A stretch of DNA of 20,432 nt from a virus: the IMG/VR virus record IMGVR_UViG_3300025646_000491, positions 1 through 20,432 of that record, one strand, 5' to 3'. Below, one piece after another: positions 14,401 to 20,432 of the stretch. Below the pieces are notes generated by a model. It did no database searches. It was not told the DNA's origin and saw only the letters and a list, made by a program, of their open reading frames with translations. The stretch's first letter is position 1. Each line of letters starts with the position of its first letter. A program made the position numbers and the translations under genes.

Positions 14401-16520
14401 AGTTTCAGGGTAGAAACTTTAAGGAAGGAGAGGTGTTTCTGTTTGAAACCTTTAATACTGAGAAGGAGCAAAGAGCACGACAGCAGCAGCTGAAAAAATC
14501 CTACGGAGATCGGATTGGTGGAGGAAAGTTTTCCGAAGTGGAAATGACCTTTCAGGGAATGCCACCACAGTTGGTAGGTAAGCTGAAGCAATTGATGCTG
14601 GAAGGCCTGGAAATTAACGATCAAATGACGGAGGAGGAGAAGGCGACCGAACGTGGGAAGATGGATGAGCAGCTGAAACACCTGGACGATATGCTGCATA
14701 ACCTTGCACCGGGACAGAGTTTTAAACATCGACTACAAAGGAGGAAAGGAACTCCTGGCTATGACATGGATGCCATTCGAGGATATGCGTCGTATATGCA
14801 AAATGCTGCAAATCATATTTCCAGGATCAAGCATTACGCTGAGTTGATGGATTCCATCGGAGAATTGCGGACATTCAGAAAGCAAGTCGAAGATACTGAT
14901 ATTGGAAACAAAGAAGCAGGATTGGAAGATTTTCTCCGCCGGCATTATCAGTACTCAATGAACCCTGGAAATGAATGGGCGAACCTGCGTGCTCTGGGTT
15001 TCCTTTGGTACCTCGGGTATGTTCCCAAGTCAGCGTTCGTGAACTTGACGCAGCTTCCGCTGGTAACGTATCCTCATCTGGCCGCAAAGTTTGGGGATGT
15101 AAAAGCAGTCGGAGCGCTTGCGCGGGCAATGGGAGATATTAAGAAGGTATGGACATCTGGTACTGAACTGGAACCACATTTACGCGCTGCGGTTCAGGCC
15201 GGTGTGGAAGCTGGATTCTTGGAAGAGTCCTTGGCGACAGAACTGGCAGGTATGGCTGAGGGGAGTAATCTGCAACGGTTGCTTCCAGGAAGTTTTCTCA
15301 AGTCTGAGCGTGCCGCCAGGGGGATTCGTCAGGTCTCTCACTTAGGTGCCTGGATGTTTCAACAAACGGAGAAGATGAACCGTTTGATTACATTCACTGC
15401 TGCGTTTCGCCTTGAGATGGAAAACTCGGGAAATGCAGAGACGGCGTATAAGGTAGCTCGAGATGCCGTTGAAAATACACAATATGAGTATGCGCGGTGG
15501 AATCGTCCTCAGTTGATGCGGGGACGGAAATCGAGTCTGTTCTTGTTTAAGATGTATTTGCAGAATACGCTGTACTTCGCTGCAAGAAACCCAGGAAGTG
15601 GAAGGTACTTGGCAATGTCATTTTTGCTGGGTGGACTTTCCGGTATGCCGTTTGCAGATGACCTCATGGATCTGCTGAAAATCTTCACTTCACTGTTGGG
15701 CAAACGCTTTGGCGTATCCGATCCATTGGTCGATATGGAAAAGGATTTCCGTGAGATGATGACCGGAATAGGCGTTAGTCCCGATCTGTTATTGCACGGC
15801 GCATCACGCCATACGGGCGGCATATTCGATCTATCCGGGTCATTAAGCATGGGGCAGGTCATACCGGGGATTGAAGGATTATCAGATGTCGTTACGGGCC
15901 GACGGGATTTTGCACAGGGACTGGAGTCAGCCGTGGAAGATGTTAGTGGCCCGTTGTTTGCGGTGCCATTACAGATGATGCGCGCGATGGCTTCAAAGTC
16001 TCCAGATAGATGGAGAGAAACCGAGAAGATGCTGCCAAAGGCTCTGTCAAATATAAGCAAGGCAATACGGAGAGGAACAAGAGGATATGAAACTTCATAT
16101 TCAGGGGCAGATATCTTAGCCCTGGATTATGATCCCACTGATCCGATCCATATGGCTGAACTTATCGGGCAAGCCCTGGGATTTGTCCCCACAAGAGTCT
16201 CGGAGGAAATGGATAAACGCTGGGCTATGAAGCAATCCCATTTATACTGGAGTGCCCGGGCAACTCATTTGCGGATGCAGCATAACGTGGCACGAAAGGC
16301 AGAGGACAGGGAAGCGATTGCTGATGTAAAGGAAGCTATCCGTCGGTTTAATCAGCAGGTTCCGAATGGAGAGTATCGGATTACCGGAAAGGAACTGTCG
16401 GATTCGTGGAAAGCGAAGAAGCGAAACTGGAAAAAGGAAAGCCAGGGCCGAGGGATTACCAGGGCCCAGGATAAGTTGTTTAAGGATTATACAGAGGCTT
16501 GGACAGAGGACGCACCCTGA
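11421..16520 (+). CDS. Giant DNA-ejection protein with PLxRFG motif and metallopeptidase-like domain
   Basis: A 1699-residue protein, comparable in size to gp16-type internal virion proteins that form the trans-envelope DNA-ejection channel. N-terminus: two WDQF motifs (residues 4-7, 15-18), then a Gly-rich hydrophobic stretch (about 139-190, plus 240-300) that may contact membranes. Middle: HEYGH at 595-599 in LAHEYGHLLINERF, with NEYLAE at 686-691 downstream, the layout of a HExxH zinc peptidase with a distal Glu ligand. Centre: YWPLNRFGQYW with PLxRFG at 976-981, the hallmark of a family of giant phage proteins. C-terminal third: 'FLWYLGYVPKSAFVNLTQLP' and a hydrophobic segment from about 1371, both typical of those proteins. 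No lytic transglycosylase (SLT) motif is evident. Its 3' end overlaps the convergent gene by 34 bp. Confidence 0.75.
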   Translation: MSDWDQFAKAEENSWDQFQVVSPNEEPPAEESDNESSVGGSFKRGLLRARQGLEFLGVPTDLEGAAKTVMGGRVLGNPDAQRKGMETEKQIRAIPQNETMQKAYKAASKEEGLVDTAGAFIENVWESDEKLRFFTETAAELIPQIGTMALGTKGMGALTAGGKIATLSPKAKAAINLLGGGGASSFLNTYGPNVAEALEKGLEFDQAQARAALQSAAQGGVDALTSAVIPFKIGPNQFTNIPAQTLLQILGGGTGEAVRSKVVGEEVNNVDVVVEGLLEAIGLPGDFLAAAWAGAWDKVGTKADGESDNDLPPMEDVETESEATRDIPQSQIEAGLERINAAETVEEKLKIATELAGEFQEKVAIDPAMEQPLVQGVDPDAQQETQWPTTVQQYDDLGVQFGSRTGDGTADEQWTAEELDTKLELIDRLVAENELNNEDALRMQSELLKVQEGVKGIRAALEDGEFRMTTPAARRVWNGLFARDLGTVKKSMEPGDVVAVGFGRAMLDTTSAGDKQIENGVKLAMGAIHNWNKMFNPGAKVVLVEGNTFDQRNSHLNNPMGSLSGGKDGIHYISLQKTLTQGHYAKAQIYSVLAHEYGHLLINERFKTASSAVKAGLINGYRNWLAERVINKDTEKVGDLKETRLNPFGEDRGERHRLNRPLWSNSFFDGQELVNQRPRDYYLSFNEYLAESISTVLTKEHTVRGPVRHWLKKTETMLRRFFKSVAGQNIGVTKSVDDWMASLRFQTLAEQLEQLNAQENVGAALTSTNEKLVSMGLKKLAKGIEKVTGASLNLPPETESGLEVNDTPAKSIASFNGFMKWMLTLTQIEQENADVPGVLKYVEGIRKWWAEKGRLTHLADQRIRELSALSKADRHAFSHFVHEATIKSDEVGRRLNGDELQELMSKWPMGEQAQRLIEETQADFHMILDEIFSVLRADLARRYGHLSPNDRDAVIQQKTQQLTKELQSLKNHNYWPLNRFGQYWVQAKAPKDMKFQGRNFKEGEVFLFETFNTEKEQRARQQQLKKSYGDRIGGGKFSEVEMTFQGMPPQLVGKLKQLMLEGLEINDQMTEEEKATERGKMDEQLKHLDDMLHNLAPGQSFKHRLQRRKGTPGYDMDAIRGYASYMQNAANHISRIKHYAELMDSIGELRTFRKQVEDTDIGNKEAGLEDFLRRHYQYSMNPGNEWANLRALGFLWYLGYVPKSAFVNLTQLPLVTYPHLAAKFGDVKAVGALARAMGDIKKVWTSGTELEPHLRAAVQAGVEAGFLEESLATELAGMAEGSNLQRLLPGSFLKSERAARGIRQVSHLGAWMFQQTEKMNRLITFTAAFRLEMENSGNAETAYKVARDAVENTQYEYARWNRPQLMRGRKSSLFLFKMYLQNTLYFAARNPGSGRYLAMSFLLGGLSGMPFADDLMDLLKIFTSLLGKRFGVSDPLVDMEKDFREMMTGIGVSPDLLLHGASRHTGGIFDLSGSLSMGQVIPGIEGLSDVVTGRRDFAQGLESAVEDVSGPLFAVPLQMMRAMASKSPDRWRETEKMLPKALSNISKAIRRGTRGYETSYSGADILALDYDPTDPIHMAELIGQALGFVPTRVSEEMDKRWAMKQSHLYWSARATHLRMQHNVARKAEDREAIADVKEAIRRFNQQVPNGEYRITGKELSDSWKAKKRNWKKESQGRGITRAQDKLFKDYTEAWTEDAP

Positions 16521-17743
16521 GGTTGGGAAGCGGTTAGCTGCTCGTTATAGTATTTCTCACTGACGAGCAGCACCCTTCCTTGGGCGTTGATGAGCCGGAT
16601 CATACCGGCATCCATACAGGTTTTTATTCCTTCCTCAATCTCCCTGGATGAAAGTGTTCTTGACAATTCTCGCACCAGCACAGACCGGTCGACAGCATTG
16701 TGTTTACATACCACTCCATACACCGCTTCGGTAAATCTGGCGGAATCTGACTGACCGATAAGCTGGAACACCTTGGGCATCTCTGCTTCAAGGTCCGTGA
16801 TAATTCTTCCTGCTTCTTCGAGATCCTCCTTTTCAATAACCAAGTCAGTGTGGCGCGCAGCAGCGAGGATAATTGCAAGTTTATGTATGTGCGTTTGCTT
16901 ACGGGCTTTGTATCCAGCCTTTTGATTGTCTTGCTCAGTATGTCCTCGAGTATCCGCGTAATGTTCTGCATACCAATCCTCTCCATATTGTAAGGCTTCT
17001 GGAGTTAATTTGTATTCTCCGAAAAGCTGCGAAATCATTTCCAGGTCATGGACCAGATCTTTTTCCAGTTCCTTTAATTCGGTTGGAACGTGACGGGAAG
17101 GGTAAGCAACAAGATGGCGTTTCTCCTCCGCGTAAACGAAAACACAACGGGAGGTAAAACCACCGCCTACCATGTACTTAGGAAAGTTCTCGGCAATCCA
17201 GGCTGGAGTGGTACAAGCATTCATGTTAATCCAGGGATTAACGATAAGATCACTTCCCTGAGTCTTCGTCACCTTCTCCCACGTTCCCAACTGTCCGTCC
17301 CACAGGCTCACCATTACATCCACCATCTCCCGATCCCTCGGGTCCATGAAGGTTCCGAACTCCGAACTGGATATTGTGATGCAACTCATTGGGTGACCGA
17401 GTCCGTCTGGACCTGGAACCTCCTCCGTGCTTTTCGCTAAGGCGTCTGTCAGCGCCTGCCACGTAACAGCATCTGGGCCAAACCTCACGTCCGGCACCTG
17501 CTTTAATAAACGCATTGCGATTCCGGCAGTGGTTGACTTCGATACAATACCCGGAGGGGCTACAAACACAATATAAAAGTTTGGAGTCCATTGAAAATAT
17601 ACCTGATCGATCCAAACACGACGACGGAGAGCGCCGGCCACAGCGCTAACCCCAGCCCAGAAATGAAACTTCTCCGGGGCTTCGGAATACTTAGTGTATT
17701 GGAGGTAAGACTCTAGCCAGTTTTTCAAACGGCGTTCGGGCAT
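16487..17743 (-). CDS. DUF3987-like P-loop ATPase (replication helicase candidate)
   Basis: A 418-residue protein resembling phage DUF3987-type ATPases linked to primase-helicase functions. Visible elements: a P-loop-like VAPPGIVSKST at ~61-71 (GK replaced by SK), a Walker B-like strand ending in SSSEFG (~125-130), a sensor-like NMNACTTPAWIAENFP (~173-188), and an arginine-finger candidate GGGFTSRC with Arg199. The C-terminal ~70 residues (YGVVCKHNAVDRSVLVRELS onward) look like a winged helix. AGGAG at 17750-17754 supports the ATG. Hairpin copy B sits just upstream. The gene is the last of the leftward replication operon and overlaps the giant ejection gene tail to tail. Whether it drives unwinding cannot be told from sequence. 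Confidence 0.65.
   Translation of the reverse strand: MPERRLKNWLESYLQYTKYSEAPEKFHFWAGVSAVAGALRRRVWIDQVYFQWTPNFYIVFVAPPGIVSKSTTAGIAMRLLKQVPDVRFGPDAVTWQALTDALAKSTEEVPGPDGLGHPMSCITISSSEFGTFMDPRDREMVDVMVSLWDGQLGTWEKVTKTQGSDLIVNPWINMNACTTPAWIAENFPKYMVGGGFTSRCVFVYAEEKRHLVAYPSRHVPTELKELEKDLVHDLEMISQLFGEYKLTPEALQYGEDWYAEHYADTRGHTEQDNQKAGYKARKQTHIHKLAIILAAARHTDLVIEKEDLEEAGRIITDLEAEMPKVFQLIGQSDSARFTEAVYGVVCKHNAVDRSVLVRELSRTLSSREIEEGIKTCMDAGMIRLINAQGRVLLVSEKYYNEQLTASQPQGASSVQASV
16526..16579 (+). terminator. Hairpin at the convergent junction, possible terminator
   Basis: An exact 9-bp inverted repeat, GCTGCTCGT (16537-16545) and ACGAGCAGC (16563-16571), is flanked by an outer GGAAG/CTTCC pair (16526-16530, 16575-16579). 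It starts 6 nt after the stop of the giant ejection gene and lies inside the 3' end of the opposing ATPase gene. No U tract follows, so termination would be factor-assisted or weak; the structure could also be chance under coding constraint. Confidence 0.35.
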
Positions 17744-17756
17744 TAGAGGCTCCTAT

Positions 17757-17794
17757 AAAGTATGATGATATTATTCTAGATATGATCGTACTTT
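17757..17794 (-). promoter_or_regulatory. 38-nt conserved hairpin, copy B
   Basis: Plus-strand arms are AAAGTATGATGATAT (17757-17771) and ATATGATCGTACTTT (17780-17794) with an 8-nt loop. Fourteen of 15 positions can pair. On the minus strand the element begins inside the TAA stop of the DUF1937 gene and ends two bases before AGGAG of the ATPase gene, exactly as copy A at 2671-2708 is placed on the plus strand. The first 17 bases of the plus-strand comparison, ATAAAGTATGATGATAT, are identical between the copies. An operator, phage promoter or RNA-level control element is possible. Confidence 0.75.
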
Positions 17795-18158
17795 ACTCAT
17801 CACCCTCATCAAACCGTTCAGGAATTTCCATAAAGTCAAAGAAGAATACTGGGATGGAAAGCTGTTTTGCCAGGGCAATTTCCTGTGCAATACCTTTGGA
17901 ATCTTCCCAGCCGTGCAGACGAACAACCCAGAGTTCAGATGCTTTTGCCAGGATAGCATAATCAATACGATGCCAGAAATCAAACGTTCTCGGCATATCA
18001 AATTTTGCTGCAAGCGGATGGTTATGAACAATGGGAGAGAAAACATTATATCCCCGTTTAAGGGCTTCTGCTGTATGCTCCTCCGCCATGTCATAACGGT
18101 GCTCCATTCTTCTTGGATCGGAGTCTGAATAAGGTGTCGCAAGGTAAATGAAAGACAT
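17793..18158 (-). CDS. DUF1937 family protein (nucleoside deoxyribosyltransferase-like)
   Basis: A 121-residue protein with the DUF1937 pattern: IYLATPYSD at 4-12, VFSPIVHNHPLA at 39-50, FWHRIDYAIL at 61-70, ELWVVRLHGWEDSKGIAQEI at 75-94. The fold is related to nucleoside 2-deoxyribosyltransferases, where SxGxxxE carries the catalytic Glu; here this is S87, G89 and E93. It may therefore act on nucleosides or nucleotides in phage DNA metabolism; the actual substrate is unknown. GGAG sits 7 nt upstream of the ATG. The 56-nt gap between it and the polymerase stop (18159-18214) holds nothing recognisable beyond this ribosome binding site. Hairpin B overlaps its stop codon. Confidence 0.75.
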   Translation of the reverse strand: MSFIYLATPYSDSDPRRMEHRYDMAEEHTAEALKRGYNVFSPIVHNHPLAAKFDMPRTFDFWHRIDYAILAKASELWVVRLHGWEDSKGIAQEIALAKQLSIPVFFFDFMEIPERFDEGDE

Positions 18159-18214
18159 TGGTATCTCCGTGTTAGTTATTTTTTACTTGAGGTGTATGTG
18201 GTTTTGTATTGTCG

Positions 18215-19012
18215 CTATACTTCCCACGGCACCTTGGCTACATCACCCCAAGATACTTCTGAAATTTCCAGTCCTACTGGGATGACCAGAGGATCGTCAT
18301 AGGGTACGGTGACGAGGAGCTGTTCTCGAATCTGTGGCCGTATCCAGGGGTCATACTTTTTCTCATACTGAAAGACAACAGAGTCATGAACTTGAAGAAG
18401 CATTTCGACCTGAGGGAGATTCTCATCCAGGTTCGCAAGGCCAATGTTGGTGACGATAGCAACAGTTGACTGCGGTACCCAAGCCAATGCTTCTGGTAGA
18501 ATTCCATCAATCCTGTCAAAGTAGATACGGTGGAAGCCGAACGGGTTAACAACCCTGCGGTCGAGCATAAGCTGTTGTTCGGTTCTGTCGTGCCACCTTT
18601 TGATCCCAGGGTGAGTAGCAAACCAGCGCTTTTGTGCATCGTCAGCTTCACGAATAGTGAGACCACAGTTAATAGCCATCGTTCTTGCTGACCCTCCATA
18701 GTTTGTTCCATGTACGAAGGCTTTAGCAAACTTCCGCTGTTTCGCATAGCGTTTAGCATGTTCTGGATATTCGGGATGCGTCGGAATAAGTTCTTCCTCA
18801 GGGGGAAGTTCCATACGCTTGATTTCAAGTCCGTTTGTAATGTGCATATCAACGCCATCCCGGAGTCTCCGTTTAAGGTCAGCATCATCTGCCTCCCAGA
18901 CTACCACTTGCAGGTCTGCCCTGTCAAGATCAACGTCGGCAATGATGTAGCCAGGATCGGGAATGAACAGCTTACGGATGTTGGGGAGTTGAGGAGTATA
19001 GAAACCTGTCAT
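18215..19012 (-). CDS. Family A DNA polymerase, palm/fingers core only
   Basis: A 265-residue protein containing the three polymerase motifs of family A (Pol I). Motif A: IIADVDLDRADLQVV at 23-37, metal-binding Asp D28, and D33 at the position of the E. coli steric-gate Glu. Motif B: RKFAKAFVHGTNYGGS at 93-108 (R93, K97, Y105), with His101 where E. coli has Phe762. Motif C: LLQVHDSVVF at 205-214, metal-binding D210. The thumb, N-terminal palm and 3'-5' exonuclease, normally 300+ residues upstream, are missing. The start is firm: GGGGAGG lies 5 nt before the ATG and an in-frame TAA at 19025-19027 blocks any extension. The exonuclease/thumb may be encoded separately to the right of the window. 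Highly likely to be replicative, but its independent activity is uncertain. Confidence 0.8.
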   Translation of the reverse strand: MTGFYTPQLPNIRKLFIPDPGYIIADVDLDRADLQVVVWEADDADLKRRLRDGVDMHITNGLEIKRMELPPEEELIPTHPEYPEHAKRYAKQRKFAKAFVHGTNYGGSARTMAINCGLTIREADDAQKRWFATHPGIKRWHDRTEQQLMLDRRVVNPFGFHRIYFDRIDGILPEALAWVPQSTVAIVTNIGLANLDENLPQVEMLLQVHDSVVFQYEKKYDPWIRPQIREQLLVTVPYDDPLVIPVGLEISEVSWGDVAKVPWEV

Positions 19013-19013
19013 G

Positions 19014-19232
19014 TTAACCTCCCCTTACGGTAATCATTGCGCAGAAACCTTTGTCCTCAGACGCGGCTTCGATCCAGGCCATACACTCACAGTGAATGCA
19101 GTTAGCTCCGACCCAGGTTATTTGCTCTCTAATGCTGACAAACCTGTTCCCGCAAGTGCCATCTTCCTCCACCAGTCTGGCAAACGGACACCATTTCTTT
19201 TCAGCTTCTTCTCTTGTCATTGGTGCAGGCAT
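19014..19232 (-). CDS. Small Cys-rich protein, possible metal binding
   Basis: A 72-residue protein with six cysteines at 15, 27, 45, 48, 50 and 64 (KKWCPFAR, GTCGNRF, NCIHCECMAW, GFCAMI). I recognise the order 'KWCPFAR ... C-x2-C-x-CMAW ... GxC' from small phage proteins of unknown function; zinc or iron-sulphur binding is plausible. ATG overlaps the preceding stop (TAATG) with GGGGGAG upstream. Its own stop is one base before the polymerase ATG, and its last codons carry the polymerase ribosome binding site, so the two are coupled. It may be a polymerase or helicase cofactor, but nothing proves this. Confidence 0.65.
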   Translation of the reverse strand: MPAPMTREEAEKKWCPFARLVEEDGTCGNRFVSIREQITWVGANCIHCECMAWIEAASEDKGFCAMITVRGG

Positions 19233-19459
19233 TAGTGCTCCCCCTTATCCGGTCTAGCAAGGTCAGTAAGAAATTTTTCAAGGATATCCTCGATCATCCG
19301 AATGCATTCCTCTCCTACACTATCCGGAGAACTGTCGGAAGTAAGTGAAATCTCCGCTCGCCGTGAAAGGACTGGATAGAAGAGGCGCTCTTGATCTTCT
19401 GTATATTCCCTATTCCCCAAAGCGATGTTAATCATAATAGTATCTGGAACCTTAGACAT
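19232..19459 (-). CDS. Hypothetical 75-residue protein
   Basis: A 75-residue acidic soluble protein (MSKVPDTIMINIALGNREYT at the start, helical EECIRMIEDILEKFLTDLAR near the end). No family recognised. I chose the ATG at 19459 over the TTG at 19462: AGGAGG at 19470-19465 is 5 nt upstream of the ATG, and this ATG overlaps the helicase stop as TGATG. The last helicase codons (Arg-Arg-Arg) therefore double as the ribosome binding site. It sits between helicase and the Cys-rich protein in a fully coupled operon, suggesting a replication accessory role. Confidence 0.6.
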   Translation of the reverse strand: MSKVPDTIMINIALGNREYTEDQERLFYPVLSRRAEISLTSDSSPDSVGEECIRMIEDILEKFLTDLARPDKGEH

Positions 19460-20432
19460 CAACGCCTCCTTTCAAAACATTTAAAGGTATCGACAGCTCG
19501 GGTAACGGCGGTGTATAGCCATTGCTTCCGTTCCTCCCTCTTCCCCCGCCAGTTGAACATACCATCGTCGATCAGGATAACGTCATTGAACTGTGATCCT
19601 TGAGCTTTATGGACAGTGACGCTGTATGCAAAATCCATTTGCTGCTTTCCTTTGAACATATAGTAAGGGATTTCATCGGTGACACCGGGATGAGTGTATT
19701 CATCAAAGGCAGCGGAAATGATTGGCAAACCCTCATATTCTTTGTCCAACTCTGAGATACAATCCAGGTACATCTCAAAGTTTGTTGGAGTTCCATCCGG
19801 CCCTTCTTCATACTCCGCATCTGCCAGAGCCTCAAACATCAATCCGTTAAAGACGCCAGCTCTCTTATCATTACGGAGCGCGATAAGGCGATCTCCTTTC
19901 TCTGGATAGGCAGTGGTGAACCCGAGGAGTTTCCGAAGATGGCGGTTGCTTGCCCTGCGTGTCGCATTCTTTCCGACCAGGATTTGTGATGCTTCAAGGA
20001 GCGCTTCGTTGGTACAAGCACTAGCCGCAAAGCGCCCTGCTGTCTTCGAGAAGTGTATCGGGATGCTACCGTGCTCTCTAACTGCCATAGAAAGAGCGAT
20101 GATAGGATTATCCTTTTCCTGTCGGCGAATGTCAGTGAGCATGGTGTCGGGTGTTCCCCCAGTAAAGTACCCCTCACCCGTAATAGGAGGCAGTTGCCCT
20201 GGGTCTCCAAGCACAAGAATCGGAACCTTAAAGGAGAGGAGGTCTTGGGCCATCTCCTCCCCAACCATCGAACATTCGTCCAGGATAAGAAGGCTTGCGT
20301 CCTTGAGCGGAGACTCCGGGTCGAGTTCAAACGATGGCTCTTTGAGGGTTCGGAGTTCCTGTGTGATGACAAGCGCATCGGCCGGCGAGGCCTTACGGCG
20401 TAGCGTTTCAAGTTCCTCGATCCGTTCCTCAT
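19459..20432 (-). CDS. SF1 helicase, RecD/Dda-like (N-terminus outside window)
   Basis: The frame is open to the right edge (first whole codons read EERIEELETLRRKAS), so Walker A and motif Ia lie beyond the window. Visible motifs, in order: motif II LLILDECSM (20292-20266), motif III LVLGDPGQLPP (about 20214-20182), a motif IV-like LTDIRRQ, motif V YSVTVHKAQGSQF (about 19635-19590) and motif VI WLYTAVTRA (about 19530-19500). This is the order of SF1B RecD2/Dda-type 5'-3' DNA helicases. It probably unwinds DNA for the polymerase encoded downstream. The ATG at 20268 is internal, since motif II begins before it. Its stop overlaps the next gene's start (TGATG). Confidence 0.85.
   Translation of the reverse strand, partial: EERIEELETLRRKASPADALVITQELRTLKEPSFELDPESPLKDASLLILDECSMVGEEMAQDLLSFKVPILVLGDPGQLPPITGEGYFTGGTPDTMLTDIRRQEKDNPIIALSMAVREHGSIPIHFSKTAGRFAASACTNEALLEASQILVGKNATRRASNRHLRKLLGFTTAYPEKGDRLIALRNDKRAGVFNGLMFEALADAEYEEGPDGTPTNFEMYLDCISELDKEYEGLPIISAAFDEYTHPGVTDEIPYYMFKGKQQMDFAYSVTVHKAQGSQFNDVILIDDGMFNWRGKREERKQWLYTAVTRAVDTFKCFERRR

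Noticed and set aside
18215-19232. Frameshifted full-length polymerase spanning the Cys-rich ORF
   Set aside because: The Cys-rich protein does not resemble a Pol A thumb or exonuclease, each gene has its own ribosome binding site, and the in-frame stop upstream of the polymerase is followed by a strong start.
19460-19462. TTG start for the 75-residue protein
   Set aside because: The ATG three bases downstream has optimal 5-nt spacing from AGGAGG and overlaps the helicase stop.
19839-20432. 197-residue minus-strand ORF beginning at the right edge
   Set aside because: It is another frame of the helicase; the helicase frame stays open to the edge and carries motif II, while this one is an Arg/Ser-rich shadow.
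1-20432. tRNA genes, integrase, insertion sequences, diversity-generating retroelement
   Set aside because: I found no cloverleaf-like segment, recombinase, transposase or reverse transcriptase in any frame; gene packing leaves no gap over 100 bases.

Overview
This window looks like part of a tailed bacteriophage genome (Caudoviricetes) with podovirus-type virion proteins. The evidence is a set of tightly packed, mostly overlapping genes for tail and fibre proteins, a 3TM holin, a head-tail adaptor, a P22 gp10-like tail nozzle or stabilisation protein, small podoviral structural proteins, and a run of probable DNA-ejection proteins ending in a 1699-residue protein with a PLxRFG motif. A convergent replication module follows. 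I see no integrase, repressor, tRNA, insertion sequence or CRISPR array. Terminase, portal, capsid and endolysin are absent from the window and are presumably outside it. The host cannot be named from sequence alone. Strong Shine-Dalgarno sites show a bacterial host, and the GTA-type holin and ejection proteins make a Gram-negative host the better guess.

Layout. Bases 1-2672 (+) hold a tail or fibre protein cut by the left edge, built from about 30 copies of a 14-15-residue repeat, then two small proteins. Bases 2671-2708 are an AT-rich 38-nt hairpin placed between a stop codon and the next ribosome binding site. Bases 2722-3415 (+) hold a holin and a small membrane-anchored coiled-coil protein. 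Bases 3415-7789 (+) hold the head-tail adaptor, a tail fibre, a second beta-rich fibre protein, an XkdW-like small protein, the tail nozzle and a small nozzle-linked protein. Bases 7794-16520 (+) hold the internal or ejection-protein block: a Gly-rich protein, a GNAT-like protein, three Gln/Ala-rich or coiled-coil proteins, and the giant protein, which carries an embedded HEYGH zinc-metallopeptidase-like motif.

Bases 16487-20432 (-) hold the replication module, transcribed leftward from beyond the right edge: an SF1 RecD/Dda-like helicase (N-terminus missing), two small proteins of unknown function (one Cys-rich), a family A DNA polymerase reduced to its palm/fingers catalytic core, a DUF1937 nucleotide-metabolism-like protein, and a DUF3987-like P-loop ATPase. 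The two modules meet tail to tail with a 34-bp overlap of coding sequence.

The most unusual items are these: (1) two copies of a conserved 38-nt hairpin, one on each strand, each overlapping the TAA stop of one gene and abutting the Shine-Dalgarno of the next; (2) the polymerase gene, which has only motifs A, B and C, with an in-frame stop just upstream showing that no longer version can exist; (3) the metallopeptidase-like motif inside the ejection protein; (4) the 14-15-residue repeat tail protein. All calls rest on reading motifs by eye; no database search was run.
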